Assembly (NCBI GenBank): GCA_910574285.1
Contig: CAJTAL010000002.1
Span: forward strand, 185,543-249,542
Reading direction: 5' to 3'
Length of the DNA: 64,000 bases
Source of the DNA: Lachnospiraceae bacterium
Lineage (GTDB): Bacteria; Bacillota; Clostridia; Lachnospirales; Lachnospiraceae
Below are positions 7,784 through 16,580 of this stretch, one piece after another. The translations under genes and the position numbers were made by a program. Position 1 is the first letter of the stretch, and each line of letters begins with the position of its first letter. The notes under the pieces were generated by a model. It saw only the letters and a program-made list of their open reading frames with translations, made no database searches and was not told the DNA's origin.

Positions 7784-8470
7784 TTGCACAAATTATTACT
7801 TCTCGAAGATGATATCAGTCTGATTGACGGTCTGACCTATTCTTTGGAGAAAAACGGATTTGATATAGATGTGGTCAGATCGATAAAGGAGGCAGAAAAG
7901 AGAATTGCAGAAGACGCGGGCTTTGACCTGCTTCTTTTTGATGTGACGCTGCCTGACGGAAGCGGATTCACTTTATGTGAAAAGATCAGGGAATCCGGGA
8001 GTCAGGTTCCGATTATCTTCCTGACGGCGTCCGATGAGGAGACCAGTGTAATAAGGGGGCTTGACTGCGGAGGAGACGATTATATCACAAAACCATTTAA
8101 ACTTGGGGAACTGTGTTCTCGGATCCGGGCATTACTGCGCCGCAGCGGCATGAAAAACGATGAGGGGAATATCCTGCGGTCAGGCAGTCTGACGGTAAAT
8201 CTTGCGGAAGGAAGGGTGTTTTTAGAAGGGGAACCGGCGGAATTCACCGGGGCAGAGTACAGGCTTCTCTGTCTGCTGCTGAAAAACAGCGGAAGAGTTC
8301 TTACCCGGGGAATGATTCTGGACAAACTGTGGGACGGGGCAGGGAACTTTGTTGATGATAATACGCTGTCGGTATATATACGGCGTCTGCGTGAGAAACT
8401 TGAAAAAAACCCCTCTATGCCGGAGCATCTGATTACGGTTCGGGGATTCGGGTACCAGTGGAAGGAGTGA
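7784..8470 (+). CDS. OmpR-family response regulator
   Basis: Regulator of 228 residues with TTG start after AAAGGGAGG. The receiver domain contains L-L-E-D-D, the phospho-acceptor Asp in L-L-F-D-V-T-L-P-D, T-A-S-D and K-P-F. The C-terminal winged helix has T-G-A-E-Y-R-L-L and D-D-N-T-L-S-V-Y-I-R-R-L-R. A TATAAT at 7740-7745 upstream may be its -10 box. It is followed directly by its kinase and then by an ABC transporter, the usual arrangement of VncRS/Vex or BceRS/BceAB-like peptide-stress modules. Confidence 0.92.
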   Translation: MHKLLLLEDDISLIDGLTYSLEKNGFDIDVVRSIKEAEKRIAEDAGFDLLLFDVTLPDGSGFTLCEKIRESGSQVPIIFLTASDEETSVIRGLDCGGDDYITKPFKLGELCSRIRALLRRSGMKNDEGNILRSGSLTVNLAEGRVFLEGEPAEFTGAEYRLLCLLLKNSGRVLTRGMILDKLWDGAGNFVDDNTLSVYIRRLREKLEKNPSMPEHLITVRGFGYQWKE

Positions 8471-8475
8471 AGGAT

Positions 8476-9705
8476 TTGAAGTTTTTGTATGAAAAGCAGA
8501 CGCGCAGGTTCTGCACTTTTCTTGCGGTAATCTGTGTGCTGCAGAGCTGTATATTAGGGTTCTGCGGTATCTTTCAGGCGCAGGATATCAGAAAAATTCT
8601 GGTAAAGCGCGAGCTTGCGGCGGCCTCTTATCTGCTGGATCAGGACGTATCTCCGGCGCTGGTAGCATCTGCCTGGAATCACAGGGAAGTGACGGGAGAG
8701 GGCAGAGAACTGCTGGAAGCTATAGGCCACACGGAGCAGACGCAGAGTTACCTGTATCTTCTTATTGAGCAGACAACCATTCCATTGATCGCGGTACTGC
8801 TGTCAGTCGGTGTGATATTTGCAATAGTGCTGTTAGCCGGGGCGGGTCTGTTTCTGAAAAACAGAGAACAGATGTATGAGGACGCGGAAACGGTGATTAC
8901 CCAGTATGCAGAGAATCGGTTTGAAGCGCATCTCCCGGCGGGAGAAACGGGGACGGTGTATCAGTTATTCGGGACGATCGAACAGCTTGCGATGTCATTG
9001 CAGGCTAAGAGTGAGATGGAACATAAGGCAAAGATATTTTTGAGAGATATGATATCGAATATCTCGCATCAATTAAAAACACCTCTTGCCGCGTTGAATA
9101 TGTATATGGAGATTATAACAGAGGAACCGCAAAATGAAGAGACGGTGAGGAATTTCTCACGGAAATCTGTAAAATCTCTGGAACGGATGGAGCAGCTCAT
9201 TCAATCTCTTTTGAAAATGGCGCGTCTGGACACAGGAAATATCGTGTTTGAGAAAAGAGAATGTTATGCGGCTGAGATAGCGAGGCAGGCAGTGAATGAT
9301 CTTCAGGAGCGCGCGAAGCAAGAAGGAAAGAAGATTCTTACAAAGGGCAGGCTTGAGGAACGGCTGTATTGTGATCAGGAGTGGACGAAAGAGGCGGTGG
9401 GAAATCTGGTAAAGAATGCTTTGGATCATACAGAGTCCGGCGGAGAAGTTTGCGTATCGTGGGAGAGGACACCGGCGTATTTTTGTCTGTCTGTAGAAGA
9501 TAACGGGTCCGGCATTGACCCGGAGGATATCCATCATATTTTCAAACGTTTTTATCGAAGCAGAATTTCCAATGACAGGCAGGGGACAGGACTTGGGCTT
9601 TCACTTGCCAGATCCATCGCAGAAGGCCAGGGCGGCAGTCTGTCCGTGGAGAGCAGATTGGGGGAAGGGAGTATATTCCGGATAACCTTCCTTACGAATC
9701 TGTAA
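8476..9705 (+). CDS. sensor histidine kinase (HisKA/HATPase)
   Basis: Kinase of about 409 residues. Two membrane segments (about 15-35 and 105-130) flank an extracytoplasmic loop of about 65 residues. Then come the H-box I-S-N-I-S-H-Q-L-K-T-P, N-box N-L-V-K-N-A-L-D-H, G1 D-N-G-S-G-I and G2 G-T-G-L-G-L-S-L-A. A GTG at 8458 lies inside the regulator, but TTG 8476 has GAAGGAG eight bases upstream and gives the more usual N-terminus, so it is preferred. It should phosphorylate the preceding OmpR-type regulator. Confidence 0.88.
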   Translation: MKFLYEKQTRRFCTFLAVICVLQSCILGFCGIFQAQDIRKILVKRELAAASYLLDQDVSPALVASAWNHREVTGEGRELLEAIGHTEQTQSYLYLLIEQTTIPLIAVLLSVGVIFAIVLLAGAGLFLKNREQMYEDAETVITQYAENRFEAHLPAGETGTVYQLFGTIEQLAMSLQAKSEMEHKAKIFLRDMISNISHQLKTPLAALNMYMEIITEEPQNEETVRNFSRKSVKSLERMEQLIQSLLKMARLDTGNIVFEKRECYAAEIARQAVNDLQERAKQEGKKILTKGRLEERLYCDQEWTKEAVGNLVKNALDHTESGGEVCVSWERTPAYFCLSVEDNGSGIDPEDIHHIFKRFYRSRISNDRQGTGLGLSLARSIAEGQGGSLSVESRLGEGSIFRITFLTNL

Positions 9706-9752
9706 GCTTCCGTTCATCAGAATGTAAGGTGAAGATGTTACCCTGATAATAT
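9691..9752 (+). promoter_or_regulatory. candidate operator/promoter of the ABC transporter genes
   Basis: The short gap after the kinase holds CTTAC/GTAAG (9691-9695, 9702-9706) and a further GTAAG at 9724-9728. The two GTAAG copies are 22 bases apart, two helical turns. A -10-like GATAATAT (9745-9752) lies about 17 bases after the second copy, so the repeat replaces the -35. This is the layout of an OmpR-type activator site. Inference only. Confidence 0.35.
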
Positions 9753-9775
9753 AGAAAATATAGAAAGGCAGGGTA

Positions 9776-10465
9776 TTGAAATTGGAAATATTAAGGGTGG
9801 AAAATCTTTGCAAGGTTTATGGAAGCGGGGAAGCCCGAGTAGACGCGTTAAAGCATGTTTCCTTCTCCATGCAGAAAGGAGAATTCGCAGCGGTAGTCGG
9901 AGCATCCGGTTCCGGGAAAAGCACGCTTCTGAACTGTATCGGCGGGTTGGATGAGGCGGATACCGGGAAAGTATTTTTAAATGGAAGAGATGTATTTGCG
10001 ATGGAGGAAAACGAACGGACCATTTTCCGGCGGCAGAATATCGGGTTTATCTTTCAGTCTTTTCATCTGATTCCGGAGCTTAATGTGGAACAGAATATCA
10101 TCTTTCCTCTTCTTCTGGATTATAAGAAACCGAAGCGTGAAAGGGTGGACGAGATTCTGGAGGTACTGGGACTTGCGGACAGGCGGAAGCATTTGCCCGG
10201 ACAGCTCTCCGGCGGACAGCAGCAGCGTGTGGCAATAGGGCGTGCGTTGATTACGAGACCGATACTGGTTCTGGCGGACGAGCCCACCGGAAACCTGGAT
10301 TCTCAGAGCAGCCGGGACGTGATGGATCTCTTATGTAAGGCGTCGCGGCATTACCAGCAGACGGTGCTTATGATTACGCACAATATGAGCCTGACTTCAT
10401 TGGCAGACCGGGTATTTGAAGTTACGGACGGCGAGCTTAGCGAATTGGGAGGTGTGTTGGATTGA
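9776..10465 (+). CDS. ABC transporter ATPase, LolD/MacB-type
   Basis: ATPase of 229 residues with Walker A G-A-S-G-S-G-K-S, signature L-S-G-G-Q-Q-Q-R, Walker [12 protein letters not shown] and H-loop I-T-H-N. This is the LolD/MacB/BceA class that works with FtsX-type permeases in mechanotransmission rather than classical transport. TTG start after GGCAGGG. It overlaps the permease by four bases. It is probably controlled by the adjacent two-component system and may confer peptide-antibiotic sensing or resistance. Confidence 0.93.
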   Translation: MKLEILRVENLCKVYGSGEARVDALKHVSFSMQKGEFAAVVGASGSGKSTLLNCIGGLDEADTGKVFLNGRDVFAMEENERTIFRRQNIGFIFQSFHLIPELNVEQNIIFPLLLDYKKPKRERVDEILEVLGLADRRKHLPGQLSGGQQQRVAIGRALITRPILVLADEPTGNLDSQSSRDVMDLLCKASRHYQQTVLMITHNMSLTSLADRVFEVTDGELSELGGVLD

Positions 10466-12828
10466 AGCATTATCTGGACTTGATACCGATATCAGCAAAG
10501 CAGCACAGAAAACAGAACCGAATGACCAGGCTCTGCATTGTGCTGGCCGTGTTTCTGGTTACCGTAATCTTTGGGATGGCTGATATGGAGATGCGTTCCC
10601 AGATGATCCAGGCGGTTCAGAGCGACGGAAGCTGGCACGCGGGATTTTTGATGAATGAAGAGCAGGGAGCATTGCTGAAAGAGCGTCCGGAGGTGGAACA
10701 TGCAGCGCGTTACGGAGTCCTGAATTACTATCTGAGAGACGGTTATCAGATTGCGGGAACGGAAACGGTGATCGCCGGGTTAGATCAGGAGCTTTTGGAG
10801 ATGTTCCCGGCTGCAGAGATTGTGGAGGGAACTTTTCCGGAGAATGACGAAGAGGCGGTTCTTAATGAAAGTGCGAAGACGCGGCTTAAGGTGCAGGTGG
10901 GAGATTCTTTCGATATGACGACTCCTCAGGGAGAGACGAAGCGGTATGATATTACCGGGATTACGAAGGATACGGCTTTAGAGGCAGAGCATGATGCGTT
11001 TGGAGTGATTCTGAACACGGAAGGTTTTTCGGCGTTGCGTTCAGAAGAGACGGAAGCGGCTCAGGAAGTGATCTATTATGTCAAATTCAGGTCGTTTTGT
11101 AGCATTCAGAAAGGAATTCGTGAGATTTGTGAGCAGTTTGGCCTGGGGCAGGGAGAGGTAAGGCAGAATGCGAAGGTTCTCATGCTGATGTTTCAAAGCG
11201 GCGACACTTATATGATGCAGTTTTATCTTGTGGCGGCGATTTTGGCGGCTTTGGTGGTGATCGCAGGGATCTTTATGATCACGGCAAGCATGAACAGCAA
11301 TATCGCGCGCCGGACGGAGTTCTTTGGAATGATGCGGTGTCTTGGCGCTACCGGAAAACAAGTAACCCGTTTTGTTCGGAGGGAAGCTCTTAATTGGTGT
11401 AAATCGGCGGTTCCTGCAGGCGTGGCAGCAGGGATTCTCGTTGTATGGATATTGTGCTGGATGCTGAGGTTCTTAAGTCCGGGTCTTTTTGAAGGGCTTC
11501 CGGTATTCGGAATCAGCTTTCCGGGAGTAGCGGCCGGAGTGTTCGTGGGATTCATTACTGTGCTTCTGGCGGCAAGATCTCCGGCAAAGCGTGCGGCGAA
11601 GGTGTCTCCGCTGACGGCTGTATCCGGTAATGCAGGGACGGTGCAGACAGTGAAAAGGACGGCGAATACACGGCTCTTTAAGGTAGACACGGCGCTGGGA
11701 GTTCACCATGCCTCCGGAAGTAAGAAGAATTTCTTACTGATAACCGTCTCCTTCGCATTCAGCATTATCCTGTTCCTTGCGTTCAGTACGGCGATTGATT
11801 TTATGCATCATGCGCTTACGCCGCTTCGGCCGTCGGCGCCGGATATTTATATATATAAAGAAGATTATTCGAATCAGATTCCGTCAGGGCTTGATGAGGA
11901 GATCGAAGAATATCCAGGAGTGAAGCGTGCTTTTGGAAGAGGTTATGCAGAGCTTTCGATGTCGGCAGAGCAAAGCAGGCTGATTGCTATTTCCTATAAT
12001 GACCAGCAGTTTCGGTGGGCAGAGGATTCTCTGATTGAGGGGAGTATTCAGGATGCGATGGATGGAAAGGGCATACTCTCTGTATTTCGGGAAGGGAGCA
12101 CGCTGGCGCCTGGCAGCAGAGTCATGGTATCGGCCGGAGGAAAAGATCAGGAAATATCCGTAACCGGGATACTGGGAGACGTTCCGTATAATTACGGAGC
12201 AGGCGGCGATACGGAGGGAACAGCGGGAATGATTATCTGTTCGGAAGAAATGTTTCGTGAACTGACAGGGGAAGACGGTTATGCTGTTCTTGACGTACAG
12301 CTTGACCAGGATGCGTCAGACGCGCAGGTCAGCGAAATACGCAGGGCTATGGAACAGGCATGTGGAAGCGGCGCCGCATTCTCTGATAAACGGATCGGAA
12401 ACAGAGAAGTAAAAGGGGCGGGTTATTCCATGTCTCTGTTTCTATATGGTTTCCTGGCGGTGATTGCTTTGATTGGATTTTTTAATATCATTAATAATAT
12501 CGGCATGAGTGTGTCGGCGCGGATGAAAGAATACGGCGCGATGCGGGCGATCGGCATGAGCGTGCGGCAATTAGACCGGATGATAGTGGGCGAGGCAATG
12601 ACCTATACGGTCTTTGGAGTTGGCTTTGGATGCGTAATCGGACTGCCGCTTAACAGGGTTTTATTCCAATCCCTTGTGACTTCCAGATGGGGAGACGAAT
12701 GGAGCATCCCGGCGGGGGAGCTCCTGGTCATTGTGGTTATTATGCTCGTCTCAGTGTGCCTGGCTGTCATAGGGCCGGCGAAGCAGATTAAGAAGATGTC
12801 GGTGGCAGATACTTTAAACAGGGAATAA
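10462..12828 (+). CDS. FtsX-type ABC permease (788 aa)
   Basis: Large permease with an N-terminal membrane segment (about 25-42), a large extracytoplasmic domain (45-245), an FtsX block of three or four membrane segments (about 250-375), another segment (about 420-440), a second extracytoplasmic domain (450-645) and a second FtsX block (655-780). The motif M-K-E-Y-G-A-M-R-A-I-G-M in the second block matches R-R-T-E-F-F-G-M-M-R-C-L-G in the first, so the FtsX unit is duplicated. This architecture fits Vex/BceB-like or YknZ-like permeases. TTG start, translationally coupled to the ATPase. Confidence 0.9.
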   Translation: MKHYLDLIPISAKQHRKQNRMTRLCIVLAVFLVTVIFGMADMEMRSQMIQAVQSDGSWHAGFLMNEEQGALLKERPEVEHAARYGVLNYYLRDGYQIAGTETVIAGLDQELLEMFPAAEIVEGTFPENDEEAVLNESAKTRLKVQVGDSFDMTTPQGETKRYDITGITKDTALEAEHDAFGVILNTEGFSALRSEETEAAQEVIYYVKFRSFCSIQKGIREICEQFGLGQGEVRQNAKVLMLMFQSGDTYMMQFYLVAAILAALVVIAGIFMITASMNSNIARRTEFFGMMRCLGATGKQVTRFVRREALNWCKSAVPAGVAAGILVVWILCWMLRFLSPGLFEGLPVFGISFPGVAAGVFVGFITVLLAARSPAKRAAKVSPLTAVSGNAGTVQTVKRTANTRLFKVDTALGVHHASGSKKNFLLITVSFAFSIILFLAFSTAIDFMHHALTPLRPSAPDIYIYKEDYSNQIPSGLDEEIEEYPGVKRAFGRGYAELSMSAEQSRLIAISYNDQQFRWAEDSLIEGSIQDAMDGKGILSVFREGSTLAPGSRVMVSAGGKDQEISVTGILGDVPYNYGAGGDTEGTAGMIICSEEMFRELTGEDGYAVLDVQLDQDASDAQVSEIRRAMEQACGSGAAFSDKRIGNREVKGAGYSMSLFLYGFLAVIALIGFFNIINNIGMSVSARMKEYGAMRAIGMSVRQLDRMIVGEAMTYTVFGVGFGCVIGLPLNRVLFQSLVTSRWGDEWSIPAGELLVIVVIMLVSVCLAVIGPAKQIKKMSVADTLNRE

Positions 12829-12840
12829 CGGACGGGTGAA

Positions 12841-12877
12841 CAGGGGCTGTCGGTATTAACCGACAGCCCCCTGTTTT
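12841..12877 (+). terminator. bidirectional terminator between convergent operons
   Basis: A strong stem (CAGGGGCTGTCGG at 12841-12853 pairing with CCGACAGCCCC and CTG) with a six-base loop is followed by TTTT. It lies between the permease and the opposite-strand radical SAM gene and could serve both. Confidence 0.8.
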
Positions 12878-12885
12878 GTGGCTCA

Positions 12886-13797
12886 TTACACCCCTTCCCC
12901 GTCGAACTCTGGTATGAAGCTTTCTGACGCTGTCCCGCCTTCCTGGACATATCCGTTCTCCACACCGATCTCTAATGCATGATCCACAACCTTTTTATAT
13001 TCTTTCTTTGTTACCCGGCGCCCCAGTTGTTCTAAGCCTTCAGCCTGCGGCATCGGAGTATACTGGTTCATAATACTGATCATGATCTGGTTTCCGTATG
13101 TTCCATGCAGATAACTGATAATCTCTTTCGAATCCTTCACATGTCCGGGAAGTACCAGGTGACGGACAATTACGCCGCGCTTTATCAATCCGCTCTTCTT
13201 ATCTATCTCAATTCCGCCTGTCTGGCGAACCATTTCTTCCAGAGCCTGCTTTGCATGAACCGTATAATCGGGCGCATGAGATAATCTCCGGGCTATCTCT
13301 TCATCCCAATATTTGAAATCCGGCAGGTAGACGTCCACATATCCCTCAAGCATTCGCAGGGTTTCTTTACATTCATAGCCGCTTGTGTTATACACGATGG
13401 GAATATTTAACCCTTTTCTTTTCGCGGTATCCAGCGCTTCTGCGATCTGCGGGACATAATGTGTCGGTGTCACAAGGTTGATGTTATGGGCGCCCTGTTC
13501 CTTAAGTTCGAGAAATATTTCTGACAATCTTTCGGCCGAGATTAACTTTCCGGTCTTTGCGCCGGAAATATTATAATTCTGACAGAAGACACATCGCATG
13601 TTACAGCCAGAAAAGAAGACGGCTCCGGAACCGTTTTTTCCGGAGATACAGGTTTCTTCCCACATATGCAGGGCTGCTCTTGCAACGGCAAGCTTTGAAG
13701 TTTCCCTGCAATATCCTGTTTGGCCCGCCTGCCGGTTGACATGACATCTGCGGGGGCACAAGGTACAATCTGACATATATGTGTCTGCGCCGTTCAT
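12886..13797 (-). CDS. PflX-like radical SAM protein
   Basis: Protein of 303 residues with an N-terminal Cys-rich segment (C-T-L-C-P-R-R-C-H-V-N-R) and the radical SAM cluster motif C-N-M-R-C-V-F-C (CX3CX2C), followed by Y-N-T-S-G-Y and the substrate region V-R-H-L-V-L-P-G-H. This matches the uncharacterised PflX family related to pyruvate-formate-lyase activating enzymes. The target is unknown. AGGAG precedes the ATG. It follows the sulfite-reductase fusion on the same strand with a 35-base gap and is probably co-transcribed. Confidence 0.88.
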   Translation of the reverse strand: MNGADTYMSDCTLCPRRCHVNRQAGQTGYCRETSKLAVARAALHMWEETCISGKNGSGAVFFSGCNMRCVFCQNYNISGAKTGKLISAERLSEIFLELKEQGAHNINLVTPTHYVPQIAEALDTAKRKGLNIPIVYNTSGYECKETLRMLEGYVDVYLPDFKYWDEEIARRLSHAPDYTVHAKQALEEMVRQTGGIEIDKKSGLIKRGVIVRHLVLPGHVKDSKEIISYLHGTYGNQIMISIMNQYTPMPQAEGLEQLGRRVTKKEYKKVVDHALEIGVENGYVQEGGTASESFIPEFDGEGV

Positions 13798-13832
13798 TTT
13801 ACTCTCCTTTTTCTGCCTTAAGAATCATAAGT

Positions 13833-16403
13833 TTAGCAGGTAGCCCCGCCTACGACGTTTTTCTCGAGGATCTTAGTCTTGTCGATCTTGCTGTTCAGCA
13901 GCTTATCCTGTACATAATCGAATCCAAGCCTTGCGACGGTATCTGCGAGACGTTCTCCGGATAAGCCCTCGTCGCGGAAGAAGAGAATCGTGCGTTCTAC
14001 GACATCCACGACTTCTTCTTCAGATGTAAAGATCCGATCCAGCGCGCGTCCTTCGGCAACCTTCTTGCCCCAGCGTCCGCCGATATATACTTTGTAACCG
14101 GTTACGGATTCTGTCACTGCTCCGAACGGACACTTATCTACGCAGCGTCCGCAGTGGTTGCACGCCTCGGTCGGAATCTGGATCTTGCCGTCAATCAGAG
14201 AGGCGACCTTAATCGGACAGGTATTCTGAACCTGGCAGTTCTTGCAGCCTTTGCATTTGGACAGATCAATCTCCGGCACACGCTGGCCGATGATGCCAAG
14301 ATCGTTGAGATCCGGCTTTACACAGTTGTTCGGACAGCCGCCTACCGCGATCTTGAATTTGTGCGGCAGGGATACGTCATGGTAACCGGTGTAGAAAAGA
14401 TCATGCAGTTTCTCGGAGAGGGCGAAGGTGTCGATCAAACCATATTGGCAGGTAGTGCCTTTACAGGAAACTACCGGACGAACCTTTGAACCGGTTCCGC
14501 CGGTCTTAAGTCCTGCCTCCTCAAGAAAAGCGAAGATTGCTTCCAGGTTATCGTAATTTACTCCCTGTATCTCAAGCGTAAGGCGGGTGGTCATCGTAAC
14601 CTCGCCGGAACCGAATTTCTCTGCGGCTTCTGCAATCTTGAGCTGTTCTGCGGCGGTCAGCTTACCGTTCCGGGTGATGACGCGTACGTTGAATACATCG
14701 TCATATCTCTTATCCTGCAGACATCCCAGCCCTTTGACCCGTTTGATCTCTGCGGCGGAGAGCTTCTTGCCGCTGCGGGGCACTTTCACTTCGTTGAAGA
14801 AAGCGCCGCCTTCCAGAGCCTTTGTGTTGGTATAGCCCAGGGCTTTCAGACGATTCTGCAGGAAATACCCGCGTTTGCCCTTCGCGCATACGAGCAGGAG
14901 CTTCGCGTCCTTTTCCAGTCCTTCGATGGGACCGTTTACGGAAGCAAGATCAATCCAGCGCGCGTTAGGAATGGCCGGAGCGGGCTGGACATCCAGTACG
15001 ATATAATCCCTGGCGGCGCTCTTCGCGTACTCGGCCGGGCTCATGGAATCAAAGTGACCGTCGATCTTATTTTCCAAAATGTAGCAGGCGGTGACAAACG
15101 GATGGATTGCCGTAGAAAACGGCGGCGCATACGCGAAGTCAAGGGTATCAAAGTCATGAAGCTTCATATTCTGTGATACTCCGACGACGGCGATATCCGT
15201 TATCTTATCGACGGCTCCGGCTCCGAATACCTGAAGTCCCAGCAATCTTCCCGAAGAAGTCTCGGCAGTCAGTTTGATGACGAAGGAGGAAGCGCCCGGA
15301 TAATAATGCGCCTTATCGTCCAGCACGCAGACCGCAGAGGTGGTCTCGAAACCGGCAGCTTTTGCCTGTGCCTCTGTAAGACCGGTGCGTCCGCCGTTCA
15401 GGGAAGGAAGCAGACGGACGACGCCGGTTCCCAGACATCCGCCGTAACCGTTGCCGGCGCCGTGCAGGGATTTGACCATGGCGCGGGCGGCCAGGTTGGC
15501 GGTGGAGCCCATCGCCGACCACTGTCCCTGTCCGGTCAATGCGTTCTTAACCATGGCACAGTCGCCCACCGCGTAGACGTCAGGCAGGTTGGTCTGCATC
15601 TTTTCATCCACCAGGATGATTCCCTTGAACATCTCAAGCCCGGAATCCTTAAGGAATGCGGTTGCGGGACGCACGCCGATGGCCATGATCACGATATCTG
15701 CGGCATAGGTTCCGTTATCGGTGACAACCTTCTCGGCTTTGCCTTCTCCTTCGATCCCTTTCAGGCTGGTGGAAGTCAGCACGCGCATACCGGCGGCCTT
15801 GAGCTGTCTCTTTGCGTAGTCGGCCATCTCTTCGTCATAGGCGTTTGGCATGATCTGGGGAGCGGCGTCGATCACCGTTACATTAAGTCCCAGCGCCATC
15901 AGATTTTCCGCGACTTCAAGGCCGATGAATCCGGCGCCGCAGACGACGGCTTTACGGCATTTCTGTTCCTCTGCATAAGCGCGCGTGCGGACTGCGTCGT
16001 CCGGAGTGCGTACACAGAATACGCCCGGAAGATCGGTTCCGTCCACGGGCGGGACAAAAGGAACGGCGCCGGTGGCGATGATGAGTTTGTCATAGGACTC
16101 CGTAAATGTCTCTCCGGAGGTCTTTTTTAAAGTGACGGTCTTCGTGCCGCTGTCGATACCGGTAGCTTCGCAGCCGGTGAAGGTATCGGCTCCGGTCAGC
16201 CCGGAATATTTGGCAGGGGTATTCACGATCAGGGCGTCCCGGGTCGGGATATCGCCTCCGATATAATAGGGGAGTCCGCATCCTGCATAGGAGATGTCCT
16301 CGCCTTTGGTATAGACCTTTACCTCGGCGCTGCGGTCGCAGCGTTTTAGCTTTGCGGCTGCCTTTGTACCGGCAGCCACGCCGCCAAGAATTACATATTT
16401 CAT
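13833..16403 (-). CDS. CoA-disulfide-reductase / rhodanese / sulfite-reductase-like fusion flavoprotein
   Basis: Fusion of 856 residues. Residues 1-450 are a FAD/NAD(P) pyridine-nucleotide disulfide oxidoreductase: an N-terminal G-G-V-A-A-G-T, the CoADR redox motif Y-A-G-C-G-L-P-Y-Y-I-G-G, and A-V-G-D-C-A. Residues about 460-550 are a rhodanese domain with V-C-A-K-G-K-R-G. Then follow a nitrite/sulfite-reductase ferredoxin-like half-domain, siroheme/FeS cysteines C-K-G-T-T-C and C-P-N-N-C, and two [4Fe-4S] motifs (C-K-G-C-K-N-C, C-N-H-C-G-R-C-V-D-K-C-P). It should handle sulfur species such as polysulfide, CoA-persulfide or sulfite in the cytosol. Start ATG follows AAAGGAGAG. A long opposite-strand frame (15306-16130) is a shadow. 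Confidence 0.9.
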   Translation of the reverse strand: MKYVILGGVAAGTKAAAKLKRCDRSAEVKVYTKGEDISYAGCGLPYYIGGDIPTRDALIVNTPAKYSGLTGADTFTGCEATGIDSGTKTVTLKKTSGETFTESYDKLIIATGAVPFVPPVDGTDLPGVFCVRTPDDAVRTRAYAEEQKCRKAVVCGAGFIGLEVAENLMALGLNVTVIDAAPQIMPNAYDEEMADYAKRQLKAAGMRVLTSTSLKGIEGEGKAEKVVTDNGTYAADIVIMAIGVRPATAFLKDSGLEMFKGIILVDEKMQTNLPDVYAVGDCAMVKNALTGQGQWSAMGSTANLAARAMVKSLHGAGNGYGGCLGTGVVRLLPSLNGGRTGLTEAQAKAAGFETTSAVCVLDDKAHYYPGASSFVIKLTAETSSGRLLGLQVFGAGAVDKITDIAVVGVSQNMKLHDFDTLDFAYAPPFSTAIHPFVTACYILENKIDGHFDSMSPAEYAKSAARDYIVLDVQPAPAIPNARWIDLASVNGPIEGLEKDAKLLLVCAKGKRGYFLQNRLKALGYTNTKALEGGAFFNEVKVPRSGKKLSAAEIKRVKGLGCLQDKRYDDVFNVRVITRNGKLTAAEQLKIAEAAEKFGSGEVTMTTRLTLEIQGVNYDNLEAIFAFLEEAGLKTGGTGSKVRPVVSCKGTTCQYGLIDTFALSEKLHDLFYTGYHDVSLPHKFKIAVGGCPNNCVKPDLNDLGIIGQRVPEIDLSKCKGCKNCQVQNTCPIKVASLIDGKIQIPTEACNHCGRCVDKCPFGAVTESVTGYKVYIGGRWGKKVAEGRALDRIFTSEEEVVDVVERTILFFRDEGLSGERLADTVARLGFDYVQDKLLNSKIDKTKILEKNVVGGATC

Positions 16404-16522
16404 AATGTGATTCTCTCCTTTCTCTTTCCATAAGTATGTACTGATTATGTATTACTAAATATATTATAATACTTGCCATCCACAAAGAAAAATCGTAAAA
16501 TCAAATTATTAACATAGAAAAA

Positions 16523-16557
16523 ACCTATATATTACGTGTGCCGCACAATATATAGGT
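16523..16557. promoter_or_regulatory. inverted-repeat operator in the divergent lysR / sulfur-gene interval
   Basis: A perfect 11-bp inverted repeat (ACCTATATATT at 16523-16533, AATATATAGGT at 16547-16557) with a 13-bp spacer containing GTG and CAC in inverted order. It lies 24 bases before the LysR start and 120 bases before the oppositely directed fusion gene. LysR-type regulators bind such dyads, so this is a candidate autoregulatory site. Confidence 0.5.
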
Positions 16558-16580
16558 ACGGAAAGTGCGAGGATACTATC

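Noticed and set aside
15306..16130. A 274-residue frame opposite the sulfur flavoprotein gene
   Set aside because: It lies fully inside a well-recognised gene on the other strand, with no ribosome site and low-complexity Gly/His-rich sequence.
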